From an uncultured Gammaproteobacteria bacterium (lineage in GTDB: Bacteria; Pseudomonadota; Gammaproteobacteria; CAMYKB01), in contig CAMYKB010000005.1 in assembly GCA_947258875.1 (NCBI GenBank), positions 116,643 through 155,509 of the forward strand: a stretch of 38,867 bases of DNA, read 5' to 3'. Shown here one piece after another: positions 24,165 through 31,895 of the stretch. The first letter of the stretch is position 1. Each line of letters starts with the position of its first letter. A program made the position numbers and the translations under genes. The notes beneath the pieces are model-generated. The model was not told the origin of the DNA and did no database searches. It worked only from the letters and a program-made list of their open reading frames with translations.

Positions 24165-24526
24165 GAAGCTTCTGCCCGGCCGGTCTGGTGTGTCTTTACA
24201 TCACCTCTCTGGGTACGGGCGTAATCCTCCAACTGCCTTTTGGCAGCATTAAATGAATCACGGATAGCAACATAAATATCTTCGCGAGCGCGTTTATCAT
24301 GCTGATCACGGCTCACCACAATTTCTTTACCGGGCACCGTTATATCCAGGCTGACGCGGTACAAATTTCCCTTATGTTTATGATGATGCTGGGCATCAAG
24401 CACCACGCGGCAACCGATGATGCCAGTATAGAATTCATCCAGTTTGCCGGCCTTTTCACGAATACTGGCTTCCACTGCATCTGAATGTGGGATGCCTTTG
24501 AACGTAATTTGTAATGGTAGTTGCAT
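24161..24526 (-). CDS. Ribosome hibernation factor, HPF/RaiA-like
   Basis: A 121-residue short-form HPF/YfiA domain: PLQITFKGIPHSDAVEASIREKAGKLDEFY, a CRVVLDAQHHHKHKGNLYRVSLDITVPGKEIVV strand region, and the IYVAIRDSFNAAKRQLEDYARTQRG helix. The long-form C-terminal domain is absent. It binds the 30S decoding region and silences ribosomes in starvation or hypoxia. A GTGGAG ribosome binding site precedes ATG 24526. A perfect FNR-type box lies 117 bases upstream, with TATAGA (24623-24618) at a suitable -10 distance. Confidence 0.92.
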   Translation of the reverse strand: MQLPLQITFKGIPHSDAVEASIREKAGKLDEFYTGIIGCRVVLDAQHHHKHKGNLYRVSLDITVPGKEIVVSRDQHDKRAREDIYVAIRDSFNAAKRQLEDYARTQRGDVKTHQTGRAEAS

Positions 24527-24642
24527 TTATGACTCCACTGAATGTCGCTATAAATTAACTCAGTTTGAAACCTTTGTTATTCACCGTATATCAAACAACC
24601 TAAGTTCCTTTTATAGTGTCTATAAATTTGAATAGGCATCTT

Positions 24643-24656
24643 TTGATATGGATCAA
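24643..24656. promoter_or_regulatory. Perfect FNR/ANR box, divergent (HPF / DUF1614)
   Basis: TTGATATGGATCAA is an exact consensus FNR box centred at 24649.5. Leftward TATAGA and rightward GATTAT -10-like hexamers both predict a start about 38 bases from the centre. It falls inside the longest possible DUF1614 frame, arguing that the protein starts downstream at 24727. Confidence 0.78.
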
Positions 24657-24726
24657 GAGATCAACAGCACTTAACGATTATTCATGTACCTTAGCATTGA
24701 GAACCGCTCATAGCCCGCTAATCGAT

Positions 24727-25392
24727 ATGCGCTCCCCCTACCCTTTACCACATTTATTCTTCTTATTTATCAGCCTGATCCTCCTGCTAGCCTTCATTCA
24801 TATAGGCATTTTGAGCATAGCTTTTGAAAAATTAGGCCTCTCACAAGGTTCAATATTTATTTTATTATTCCTGTCCCTCATCGGTAGTAGTTTTAATTTG
24901 CCGCTATTTACTGTTAGATCAGAATTACCACCTATGGATATGATGATGCCTATGCCGTTTCAGTTAGGTGGAAAACGCGCACCAGCACCCGGCAGAACAA
25001 TTATCGCGATTAATATCGGTGGCGGCATGATTCCGACCCTGTTTTCTTGCTACCTGATTTTCAACCAGGGCTTATCATACTCATCAGTATTGATCACAAT
25101 TATACTGATTACTGGCATCAGTTATTACTTTAGCCGCCCTATTCAACGCCTGGGCATCGGCATGCCGATTCTGATTGCACCTGTCAGCGCAGCGCTAATC
25201 GCAATCACGATTAACCCTTCGCATAGCGCACCATTGGCATATATCAGCGGCACGCTGGGTGTTTTGATAGGTGCTGATCTGTTACGCCTCAAGGATATCC
25301 GGAAAATGGGGGTTCCTTTCGCTGCAATCGGTGGTGCCGGTACATTTGATGGCATCTTTATAACAGGCATTGTGGCGGTATTATTGGCTTAA
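24727..25392 (+). CDS. DUF1614 membrane protein
   Basis: A 221-residue polytopic membrane protein of the DUF1614 family: about six to seven hydrophobic segments, the loop SELPPMDMMMPMPF, AINIGGGMIPTLFSCYL and a C-terminal GVPFAAIGGAGTFDGIFITGI. The frame is open from GTG 24616, but ATG 24727 places a hydrophobic helix at the N-terminus and leaves the FNR-type box outside the gene. There is no clear ribosome binding site at either. Function is unknown. Followed by a small CCCC/GGGG hairpin (25392-25406). Confidence 0.84.
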   Translation: MRSPYPLPHLFFLFISLILLLAFIHIGILSIAFEKLGLSQGSIFILLFLSLIGSSFNLPLFTVRSELPPMDMMMPMPFQLGGKRAPAPGRTIIAINIGGGMIPTLFSCYLIFNQGLSYSSVLITIILITGISYYFSRPIQRLGIGMPILIAPVSAALIAITINPSHSAPLAYISGTLGVLIGADLLRLKDIRKMGVPFAAIGGAGTFDGIFITGIVAVLLA

Positions 25393-25446
25393 CCCCGAAG
25401 TGGGGTACATCACCACCGTCAATGCTCAGCATTACCCATCACGTGC

Positions 25447-25460
25447 TTGATCTGTATCAA
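25447..25460. promoter_or_regulatory. Perfect FNR/ANR box upstream of deacylase-Lon operon
   Basis: TTGATCTGTATCAA is an exact consensus box centred at 25453.5. TAAAAT at 25482-25487 predicts a transcription start near 25494, about 40.5 bases from the centre, the class II activator geometry. This is the best-formed promoter in the window. Confidence 0.82.
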
Positions 25461-25531
25461 TCGCATCTCAATGACAAACCCTAAAATTGGAATTAGAAGG
25501 ATGTTTCGGCCGGAATGTGGAGGTATCAAAC

Positions 25532-26005
25532 ATGACCATTGCTAACCGGATTAAACAAGATCTCGACGAGATGGGTATTCGTTATGAGGTCATTCCGCAC
25601 CCTCACTCCAGTTCGAGCCTTGAATCCGCACGCCGTGCACACACACCGTCAATGCAAGTGGCCAAGGGTGTGGCATTGAAAGATGACAAGGGTTATGCAC
25701 TTGCAGTATTACCCGCGGCCCACTCACTCGACCTGAAGCGTCTTGAATATGACATAGGACGCCGTTTTAAATTGGTCACCGAAGATGAATTATCGAAGTT
25801 ATTCCCGGATTGCTCACCTGGTGCAGTACCCGCTATCGGCGCAGCATATGGACTCGATACAATCGTAGACAAAAGTTTACTAGAACAACCCGAAATTTAT
25901 TTTGAAGCCGGCGATCATGAAGAACTCATCCATATCAAAGAAAGTGAATTTGAGAAACTGACAAAAGGCGCAAAATATGATCACTTCAGCAACCCGGAAC
26001 GGTAA
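25532..26005 (+). CDS. YbaK/ProX-type aminoacyl-tRNA deacylase-domain protein
   Basis: A 157-residue protein with the YbaK/EbsC fold: VIPHPHSSSSLESARRAHTPSMQVAKGVALKD (containing the usual Lys in AKGV), LAVLPAAHSLDLKRL, and GAVPAIGAAYGLDTIVDKSLL. Family members hydrolyse mischarged tRNA; substrate specificity is not readable here. The start at ATG 25532 is set by GTGGAGG 8 bases upstream; the frame is open from TTG 25487. It is the first gene after the best FNR-type promoter and heads a probable operon to 30039. Confidence 0.88.
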   Translation: MTIANRIKQDLDEMGIRYEVIPHPHSSSSLESARRAHTPSMQVAKGVALKDDKGYALAVLPAAHSLDLKRLEYDIGRRFKLVTEDELSKLFPDCSPGAVPAIGAAYGLDTIVDKSLLEQPEIYFEAGDHEELIHIKESEFEKLTKGAKYDHFSNPER

Positions 26006-26072
26006 ATATACTATTCATTAGCGGCATAGAATATGTACCCATGCTTAAGTAATACATACAAAGGCCACAATC

Positions 26073-26318
26073 ATGACTGATTCTATTAATGCACCACAAG
26101 TAGGCGCCCCCGATCCTGAATTAAAGAACTCGCCAATAGCAGAAGAAACCGATGAAGACTCCGAGGTTTTAAGGCAGGAAGTTCCGGGCGATCCAGTCTG
26201 CTATTTCAATAACAACGCCTACAAACACGGAGACGATATCTGCAGTGGCAATATATTACTACGTTGCACCTATGGTATCTGGCGACAGACCGGCTCCTGC
26301 GATCCCGATAACCTCTAA
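26073..26318 (+). CDS. Small Cys-containing protein, DUF1496-like
   Basis: An 81-residue protein. The acidic first half (about 1-38) is of low complexity. The second half has PVCYFNNNAYKHGDDICSGNILLRCTYGIW followed by a Cys four residues from the end region, a Cys pattern resembling DUF1496-type domains. It has no signal peptide, which is odd for a protein with four Cys. An AAAGG precedes the ATG weakly. It sits between the deacylase and the DksA/TraR gene on the same strand. Confidence 0.75.
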   Translation: MTDSINAPQVGAPDPELKNSPIAEETDEDSEVLRQEVPGDPVCYFNNNAYKHGDDICSGNILLRCTYGIWRQTGSCDPDNL

Positions 26319-26346
26319 ATTTCAGCAGATGACGAGAGGGAACAGC

Positions 26347-26745
26347 ATGAATTCTGAGCTATCATCTACACAGATCAGCGAACTAAAAAAAACGCTGCAA
26401 CAACGCCTCACTGAATTACTTGAAGAGGTCAGACATGAATTGCTGAAATATGATGATGAGCAATATATCAAACTTGCCGGACGAGTTCATGATCGACAGG
26501 ATGAGTCTGTTGCCGACCTACTTGTGGATCTAAATCTGGCCGAGGTTGATCGCGACATAGAGGAGATACGCGATATTGAAGCGGCGCTACTGCGAATCGG
26601 AACAAACAGCTATGGTGTCTGCATAGATTGTGACACTGATATCAACTTGCAGCGCCTACAAGCCGCGCCTTCAGCTAAACGGTGCCATGAATGCCAAACC
26701 CGCTATGAGCAAAGCCATATACAAGGCCAGCATGTAAGCTTATAA
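26347..26745 (+). CDS. DksA/TraR-family zinc-finger protein
   Basis: A 132-residue protein with an N-terminal coiled coil (about 5-85) and a C-terminal four-Cys zinc finger C-x2-C-x17-18-C-x2-C (VCIDCDTDI and RCHECQTRYEQ). It is shorter than DksA and resembles stand-alone TraR/DksA-like regulators that act in the RNA polymerase secondary channel. The DksA tip motif D-x-x-D-x-A is not seen. ATG 26347 follows GAGGGAA; the frame is open from 26245 but that would overlap the upstream gene. Confidence 0.88.
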   Translation: MNSELSSTQISELKKTLQQRLTELLEEVRHELLKYDDEQYIKLAGRVHDRQDESVADLLVDLNLAEVDRDIEEIRDIEAALLRIGTNSYGVCIDCDTDINLQRLQAAPSAKRCHECQTRYEQSHIQGQHVSL

Positions 26746-26765
26746 AATCAATCGGTCCGTTTGAA

Positions 26766-29180
26766 ATGACGAAATCGCAGGCACTGGAACCACACCAACT
26801 CAGACCTAAATGCGATCCCGATCTTTTTACATTTGAAACAAGTAATGATCTGGATATACTTGAAGGTATTGTCAGCCAGGAACGCGTACTCGAAGCGGTG
26901 GATTTCGGGATCGGCATGCAACACAGTGGCTACAACCTTTACGTGTCCGGCCCCACAGGCATCGGAAAGTATTCTGCCATCACCCAGGTCCTGAAGGAAA
27001 AAGCCGCTAGATTACCTGCCCCATCGGATTGGTGTTATGTCAACAATTTCGAGGCACCCCAAAAACCAAAAGCACTCCAGCTTCCCTCAGGTACTGCCCG
27101 TGAATTTCGACATGACATAGAACAACTCATTGATGAGTTAAGGACATCGATCCCGGCCGCTTTCGATAGTGAAGCGTACCGTTCCCGCCTCAGTGAAATC
27201 AAGGAAGAACGCAAAGAACAACGGGACCAGGCTTTCGAGAAGCTTCAGGAAGAAGCCGATGCTGCTGGATTGGCCGTGCTGAACACTCCTCATGGGTTTG
27301 GGTTTGCACCAATCAAGAATGATGAAATCATCACTCCGGAAGCTTTTGACAAACTTTCCAAAAAAGAACAACAAAAAATTGAAGATAATATTGAAATCTT
27401 ACAGGAGAAATTAGCTCTCATCCTCCGCAATATCCCAAGATGGCAAAGTGAAGAAAAATCAAAAACTCACGATTTAAACAAAGAAACTGTTACCTTTGTT
27501 ACCAAGCACCTCATTGACAACTTGAGAGAAAAATATTTCGAATTAGAGAATATATTAAATCACATCACCAACATTCAAGCCGATATTGTTGAAAATTTTG
27601 AAGAATTCCAGAAAGAACAAGGGCAAGACATTTCAATTATTGGGTTAACAACAAGGCCGTCACATTTTTTCAGACGCTATGAAGTCAACGTGTTAGTTGA
27701 GAACAACATTGATAATGGCGTGCCTGTTGTCTATGCTGACAATCCAACGTATCAGAATCTGATCGGCAGAGTCGAATATCAATCCGATCTTGGAGCTCTT
27801 GTCACGGACTTTACACAAATCAGGCCTGGCGCATTACATAATGCCAATGCCGGTTATTTGATATTAGATACACACAAAGTTCTGCTTGAGCCCTATGCAT
27901 GGCAGGGCTTAAAACGTATTCTTAATTCGCAAAAAATTACGATCGAGTCGTTAGGTCAGATGCTGGGCCTGATCAGTACAGTATCACTCGAGCCGGAACC
28001 CATACCGCTCGACATAAAAGTAATTTTGTTAGGTGATCAATTTCTTTATTATCTGTTATGCGAGTGGGATACTGACTTCAGAGAACTCTTCAAAGTTATA
28101 GCGGAATTCGAAGACAAAATAGAGCGTAACCCGGAAAATAATCAACTTTATTCTCAATTGCTTGCAACCCTTATCAAAAAACATAAGCTGCGCCCCTTCA
28201 ACAAATCGTCAATAGCAGAAATCATTGATCATAGCGCACGTTTGGCCGACGACGGCAAAAAATTATCGATCCATATGCGCCATGTCGTCGACCTGCTCCG
28301 TGAAGCTGATTATTGGGCGGATCACGAGAACCAGGAAATCGTTGATGCTTTGCATGTTAAGCAGGCCATCGTCAAACAAACTCACCGCATGGATCGAATA
28401 CGTCAGCGTATTTATGAACAAATCGATCGTAAAACCATATTGATTGATACCGATGGCGAGCATATAGGTCAAGTTAATGGGTTATCCGTTTTGCAGGTTG
28501 GCGATTTCCGTTTCGGACAGCCATCAAGGATCACCTCGACGACACGCCTCGGGAAAGGTGAAGTCATCGACATCGAGCGTGAGGTTGAACTTGGTGGGGC
28601 AATACATAGCAAAGGCGTGCTTATCTTATCTTCGTTTCTGGGTGCGCGTTATGCCAATAACCAGCCATTATCGCTCTCAGCCAGTGTAGTATTTGAACAA
28701 ACCTATGGGCTTGTTGAGGGTGATAGTGCTTCACTCGCAGAGTTATGCGCGCTATTGTCGTCATTAGCTGATATTCGAATTAAGCAATCTTTGGCAGTAA
28801 CAGGCTCCGTAAATCAACATGGCAAGGTTCAGGCTATCGGTGGCGTGAATGAAAAGATCGAGGGCTTCTTCGACATCTGCAACAATAATAGCCTAACTGG
28901 ACAACAGGGTGTTCTCATACCAGTGAGCAATGTGCAACACCTGATGCTTCGCCAGGATGTTGTCGATGCAGCAGCTAATGGCCAGTTTCACATCTACCCG
29001 ATAAACACTATTGATGAGGCAATCAGTTTATTATCAGGAATAGATGCGGGTGAGCGCAATGCCGATGGAAAATTTCCGGATAATACGGTTAACTATTTGG
29101 TTGAAAAAAAATTACAAGAATATACAGAGCAACAAAAATTATTCGCAGAGCCACAGGCACGCATTATAACTAATGGCTGA
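26766..29180 (+). CDS. Lon-like ATP-dependent protease (LonB/COG1067 type)
   Basis: An 804-residue protein. The N-terminal ATPase domain has Walker A GPTGIGKYS (Lys68). A long coiled insert lies at about 135-280 (KKEQQKIEDNIEILQEK and neighbours), then AGYLILDTHKVLLEPYAWQGLKRIL, the family's Walker B region. The Lon proteolytic domain (about 590-780) has catalytic Ser654 in EGDSASLAEL and Lys697 in GGVNEKIEGF. It lacks the N-terminal LAN domain of classical Lon. It degrades damaged or regulatory proteins using ATP; targets are unknown. It starts 20 bases after the DksA-like gene and overlaps the Usp start by 8 bases. Confidence 0.93.
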   Translation: MTKSQALEPHQLRPKCDPDLFTFETSNDLDILEGIVSQERVLEAVDFGIGMQHSGYNLYVSGPTGIGKYSAITQVLKEKAARLPAPSDWCYVNNFEAPQKPKALQLPSGTAREFRHDIEQLIDELRTSIPAAFDSEAYRSRLSEIKEERKEQRDQAFEKLQEEADAAGLAVLNTPHGFGFAPIKNDEIITPEAFDKLSKKEQQKIEDNIEILQEKLALILRNIPRWQSEEKSKTHDLNKETVTFVTKHLIDNLREKYFELENILNHITNIQADIVENFEEFQKEQGQDISIIGLTTRPSHFFRRYEVNVLVENNIDNGVPVVYADNPTYQNLIGRVEYQSDLGALVTDFTQIRPGALHNANAGYLILDTHKVLLEPYAWQGLKRILNSQKITIESLGQMLGLISTVSLEPEPIPLDIKVILLGDQFLYYLLCEWDTDFRELFKVIAEFEDKIERNPENNQLYSQLLATLIKKHKLRPFNKSSIAEIIDHSARLADDGKKLSIHMRHVVDLLREADYWADHENQEIVDALHVKQAIVKQTHRMDRIRQRIYEQIDRKTILIDTDGEHIGQVNGLSVLQVGDFRFGQPSRITSTTRLGKGEVIDIEREVELGGAIHSKGVLILSSFLGARYANNQPLSLSASVVFEQTYGLVEGDSASLAELCALLSSLADIRIKQSLAVTGSVNQHGKVQAIGGVNEKIEGFFDICNNNSLTGQQGVLIPVSNVQHLMLRQDVVDAAANGQFHIYPINTIDEAISLLSGIDAGERNADGKFPDNTVNYLVEKKLQEYTEQQKLFAEPQARIITNG

Positions 29181-30039
29181 AATGCCAAATAGTACAGATA
29201 TACGCCGCATCCTCCTTGCGCTCGACAGTTCGAGCTCAAATCTATCAACGCTGCAAACGGCAACCAACCTTGCCGCAAGACTGAAAGCCGAATTACTCGC
29301 ATTATTCATTGAAGATAAAAATCTTCTGGATTACGCACTACTACCTATAGCCAGAGAGATGAATCCAACCTCAGCTATTTCACATAATATTGATAGCCTG
29401 CGTTTGCAAAAAGCATTAACAGCACAAGCTTCAGAACTGCAACGAGTACTAACGGTATATGCAGAAAAGGCAAATATTCAATGGTCGTTCAAAGTTACAC
29501 GAGGTCAGATCATTGATGAAGTGCTATCAGCCACGCAACATGCGGATCTGCTCGTGCTTTGCAGAACAGGTTATTCATCCATGGCTAGAACTCAGCTTGG
29601 CAACGCAACTGCCACGATAGCTTCTTCTGCGACACGTAGTGTACTCGTTTTACATGAAGACAGAATCTCCGATAAATCAATATTTGCACTATTCGAAGGG
29701 GGCTTAAATGGCATGTGTGTCTTATCCACTGCAGCACAATTTGCCAGCAGCAATTCACACGAGCTCATCGTGCTTATTAATGCGACTGCTGGATACGGCT
29801 ATAAATACCTACAACGACAAGTCACACAATGGCTTGAGAAGCATAAAATTCAGGCACGAGTACTGATACTGAATGATTTTAAAATCGAACGTATTGTTCA
29901 AGCCGTGCAATACCAGGGTTGCGATATGCTGGTAATATCTGCAGACAGCAAAATACAACAATCACTGGGCACACTAATCATTAAACTTAGATTACCGGTA
30001 GCTATTGTACGCCAACCCAATTCTCTTCAACTAAACTGA
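29173..30039 (+). CDS. Two-part universal stress protein
   Basis: A 288-residue protein. The N-terminal Usp domain (about 10-160) begins RRILLALDSSSSNLSTLQTATNLAARL and ends ATRSVLVLHED. The C-terminal half (about 165-285) is a second, degenerate Usp-like domain ending GTLIIKLRLPVAIVRQ. The ATP-binding G-x2-G-x9-G-S motif is not conserved in either half (RTGYSSMARTQLGNATA in the first), so nucleotide binding is doubtful. It overlaps the Lon-like gene by 8 bases and the convergent MgtC gene by 9. Confidence 0.85.
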   Translation: MAEMPNSTDIRRILLALDSSSSNLSTLQTATNLAARLKAELLALFIEDKNLLDYALLPIAREMNPTSAISHNIDSLRLQKALTAQASELQRVLTVYAEKANIQWSFKVTRGQIIDEVLSATQHADLLVLCRTGYSSMARTQLGNATATIASSATRSVLVLHEDRISDKSIFALFEGGLNGMCVLSTAAQFASSNSHELIVLINATAGYGYKYLQRQVTQWLEKHKIQARVLILNDFKIERIVQAVQYQGCDMLVISADSKIQQSLGTLIIKLRLPVAIVRQPNSLQLN

Positions 30040-31290
30040 CAGAACCAGGATAGTACCGATCACCAAAGTCACAATAAACGTTACCCCCAGCAGCTTGAAC
30101 ATCCTTCCTCTGGCTATTGCAGTCGCCATAATGCCTTTTACGATTGTATTGACTACCGTCGCAACAAAGATACCAGACACCGCAACAGACATAGGCAGGT
30201 CAACTGTCGTCATACGCGCCAGTGTCAACGTGACCGGGTCCACATCAGCTATCCCTGATGTTGCAGCCAGCAAATAGACGCCTAAGTCACCAAACCAGGC
30301 ACGTAACAATCTGGACATAAACACCACTACAGTCAACAACAGACCGTATTTCAGTACCGTTCTTAATTCAAATGGGTTACGTATAATAGCTTCGCCAACT
30401 AAACTCTCTTCCCGGGGCGAATGACGGTACATCCAATAAGCAGACAAATAGCACATCAAGGCCATTGCGGCTAACGGTATTATCAAATGGAAAAATAATT
30501 CTGTTTTTATGAAACTTGCTATCAACAATGTCCTGAGAAACATTGTCCCTGAAGCAAACAAAATACCAGCAGCGAAGAATTGTATAAGATCTGGACGCTC
30601 GCGTGCCATCTGTGAGTAACTCAGAGTGACAGCTGTTGACGAGGTCAAACCACCCAATAAGGCGGTCAGCCCCAAACCCAGCTTTGCCCCCCCAAGCTTT
30701 ACCGAAAAATAACCAACAAATGATATAGCTGCGATCAAAACAACCATCCACCAAATCTCATAAGGATTGATAGCCATCCATGGTCCAAATCCTCGGTTCG
30801 GCAAAACTGGAAGCAGCACAACCGAAATCAATAAGAACTGGAGGATCGCATACAACTCGTGGCGCTCGATGCGCTGGATCAGTCCATGCAGAAAGGGTTT
30901 TACCCCTAATAGAGACGCGGTAACCACAGCTAACGCTGCAGACAATGCGAGATAACCTCGCATTGCTGCCGCACCCAGAGCAAAGGTCAACAGAACTGCA
31001 ATAGCAGTTGTAATACCGTAATCGCCATAGGCTCGAGCACTCGCAATATGCGCGCCAATCACTACAATAGCAAACGCCAGAAAAGCAATACCAAGTAATA
31101 ACGAATTAGTGTCCTGTGACAGTAGCCCCCAGAGCGCGCCCAGAATACTGACAAGTGCGAATGTACGCATACCGGCGATCCGCACACCCTCTTCTGAATC
31201 GCGTTTTTGCCAACCGCGCTCCAAACCAATCAAGAGGCCGATCGCCAGCGCAACAGCAATACGTGCGATTACTTCTAATTCTGACACCAA
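30031..31290 (-). CDS. MgtC/SapB plus DUF4010 membrane protein
   Basis: A 419-residue inner-membrane protein. The N-terminal MgtC/SapB domain is marked by ARIAVALAIGLLIGLERGWQKR and RIAGMRTFALVSILGALWGLL. The DUF4010 C-terminal domain (about 180-415) is polytopic, with GGLTSSTAVTLSYSQMARERP and ATSGIADVDPVTLTLARM. The role is unknown; MgtC-like domains are linked to Mg2+ limitation and ATP synthase modulation. It is the last gene of a minus-strand unit, 43 bases after the hemerythrin-like gene. Confidence 0.9.
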   Translation of the reverse strand: MVSELEVIARIAVALAIGLLIGLERGWQKRDSEEGVRIAGMRTFALVSILGALWGLLSQDTNSLLLGIAFLAFAIVVIGAHIASARAYGDYGITTAIAVLLTFALGAAAMRGYLALSAALAVVTASLLGVKPFLHGLIQRIERHELYAILQFLLISVVLLPVLPNRGFGPWMAINPYEIWWMVVLIAAISFVGYFSVKLGGAKLGLGLTALLGGLTSSTAVTLSYSQMARERPDLIQFFAAGILFASGTMFLRTLLIASFIKTELFFHLIIPLAAMALMCYLSAYWMYRHSPREESLVGEAIIRNPFELRTVLKYGLLLTVVVFMSRLLRAWFGDLGVYLLAATSGIADVDPVTLTLARMTTVDLPMSVAVSGIFVATVVNTIVKGIMATAIARGRMFKLLGVTFIVTLVIGTILVLSV

Positions 31291-31333
31291 TCTATGCTAT
31301 CAATATTTTTGCAGGAATATATTTTCAACAGAT

Positions 31334-31885
31334 TCAGTTAGAGGCGCTATCAGAAATTCGCTTATAAAGCGTCTCATAGCCCTGTTTCATTTTATCACCG
31401 AATAGCGGATCCTCAGACGCAGTCAGCTTAGAATCGATATATTTCCAATCATTTTTTGTAAATGAATTCTCAAGCAATGGAAAAACTTCTTTTTCTTCCT
31501 TATTAATGTGTTCTATTTGGTCTGAAATAAATTGTTCTAATTTTTCAATCAACGCATCTTTTGACTGAATTTCACCGCTTTTAATTTTCTGCATACATTC
31601 TTCTATTTTTACAGGAATATAAGATAGGCTATTGTGTTCTTCCAGTAATTGTATTATCGGCTGACAATCGCTGTCATATTTCTGCAAATAATATTCGAAT
31701 ATCACGTTTTCCATTGGATGATGAATCGTATTAGGATAGTGTTGAATGTAATCAACAATATCCAATATTAACGACACATAAAGCTCACCATTTGTTGTTA
31801 TATTTTCAACCTCTGCTTTCATTAATTTCATCAATTTCATGAAATTTATATGGTCAGTATGCAACCTCTTGAGAGCCTTACTCAT
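31334..31885 (-). CDS. Hemerythrin-like domain protein
   Basis: A 183-residue four-helix protein: KALKRLHTDHINFMKLM, then YIQHYPNTIHHPMENVIFEYYL, LLEEHNSLSY, and FISDQIEHINKEEKEVFPLLE. The H-x(n)-H-P-x2-E and H-x3-E metal residues are present, consistent with a di-iron centre that could bind oxygen or NO. ATG 31885 is preferred over upstream Met codons because a TGAGGAT ribosome binding site sits before it. That site includes the TGA stop of the upstream kinase gene, so the two are translationally coupled. Confidence 0.88.
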   Translation of the reverse strand: MSKALKRLHTDHINFMKLMKLMKAEVENITTNGELYVSLILDIVDYIQHYPNTIHHPMENVIFEYYLQKYDSDCQPIIQLLEEHNSLSYIPVKIEECMQKIKSGEIQSKDALIEKLEQFISDQIEHINKEEKEVFPLLENSFTKNDWKYIDSKLTASEDPLFGDKMKQGYETLYKRISDSASN

Positions 31886-31895
31886 GACATAATCC

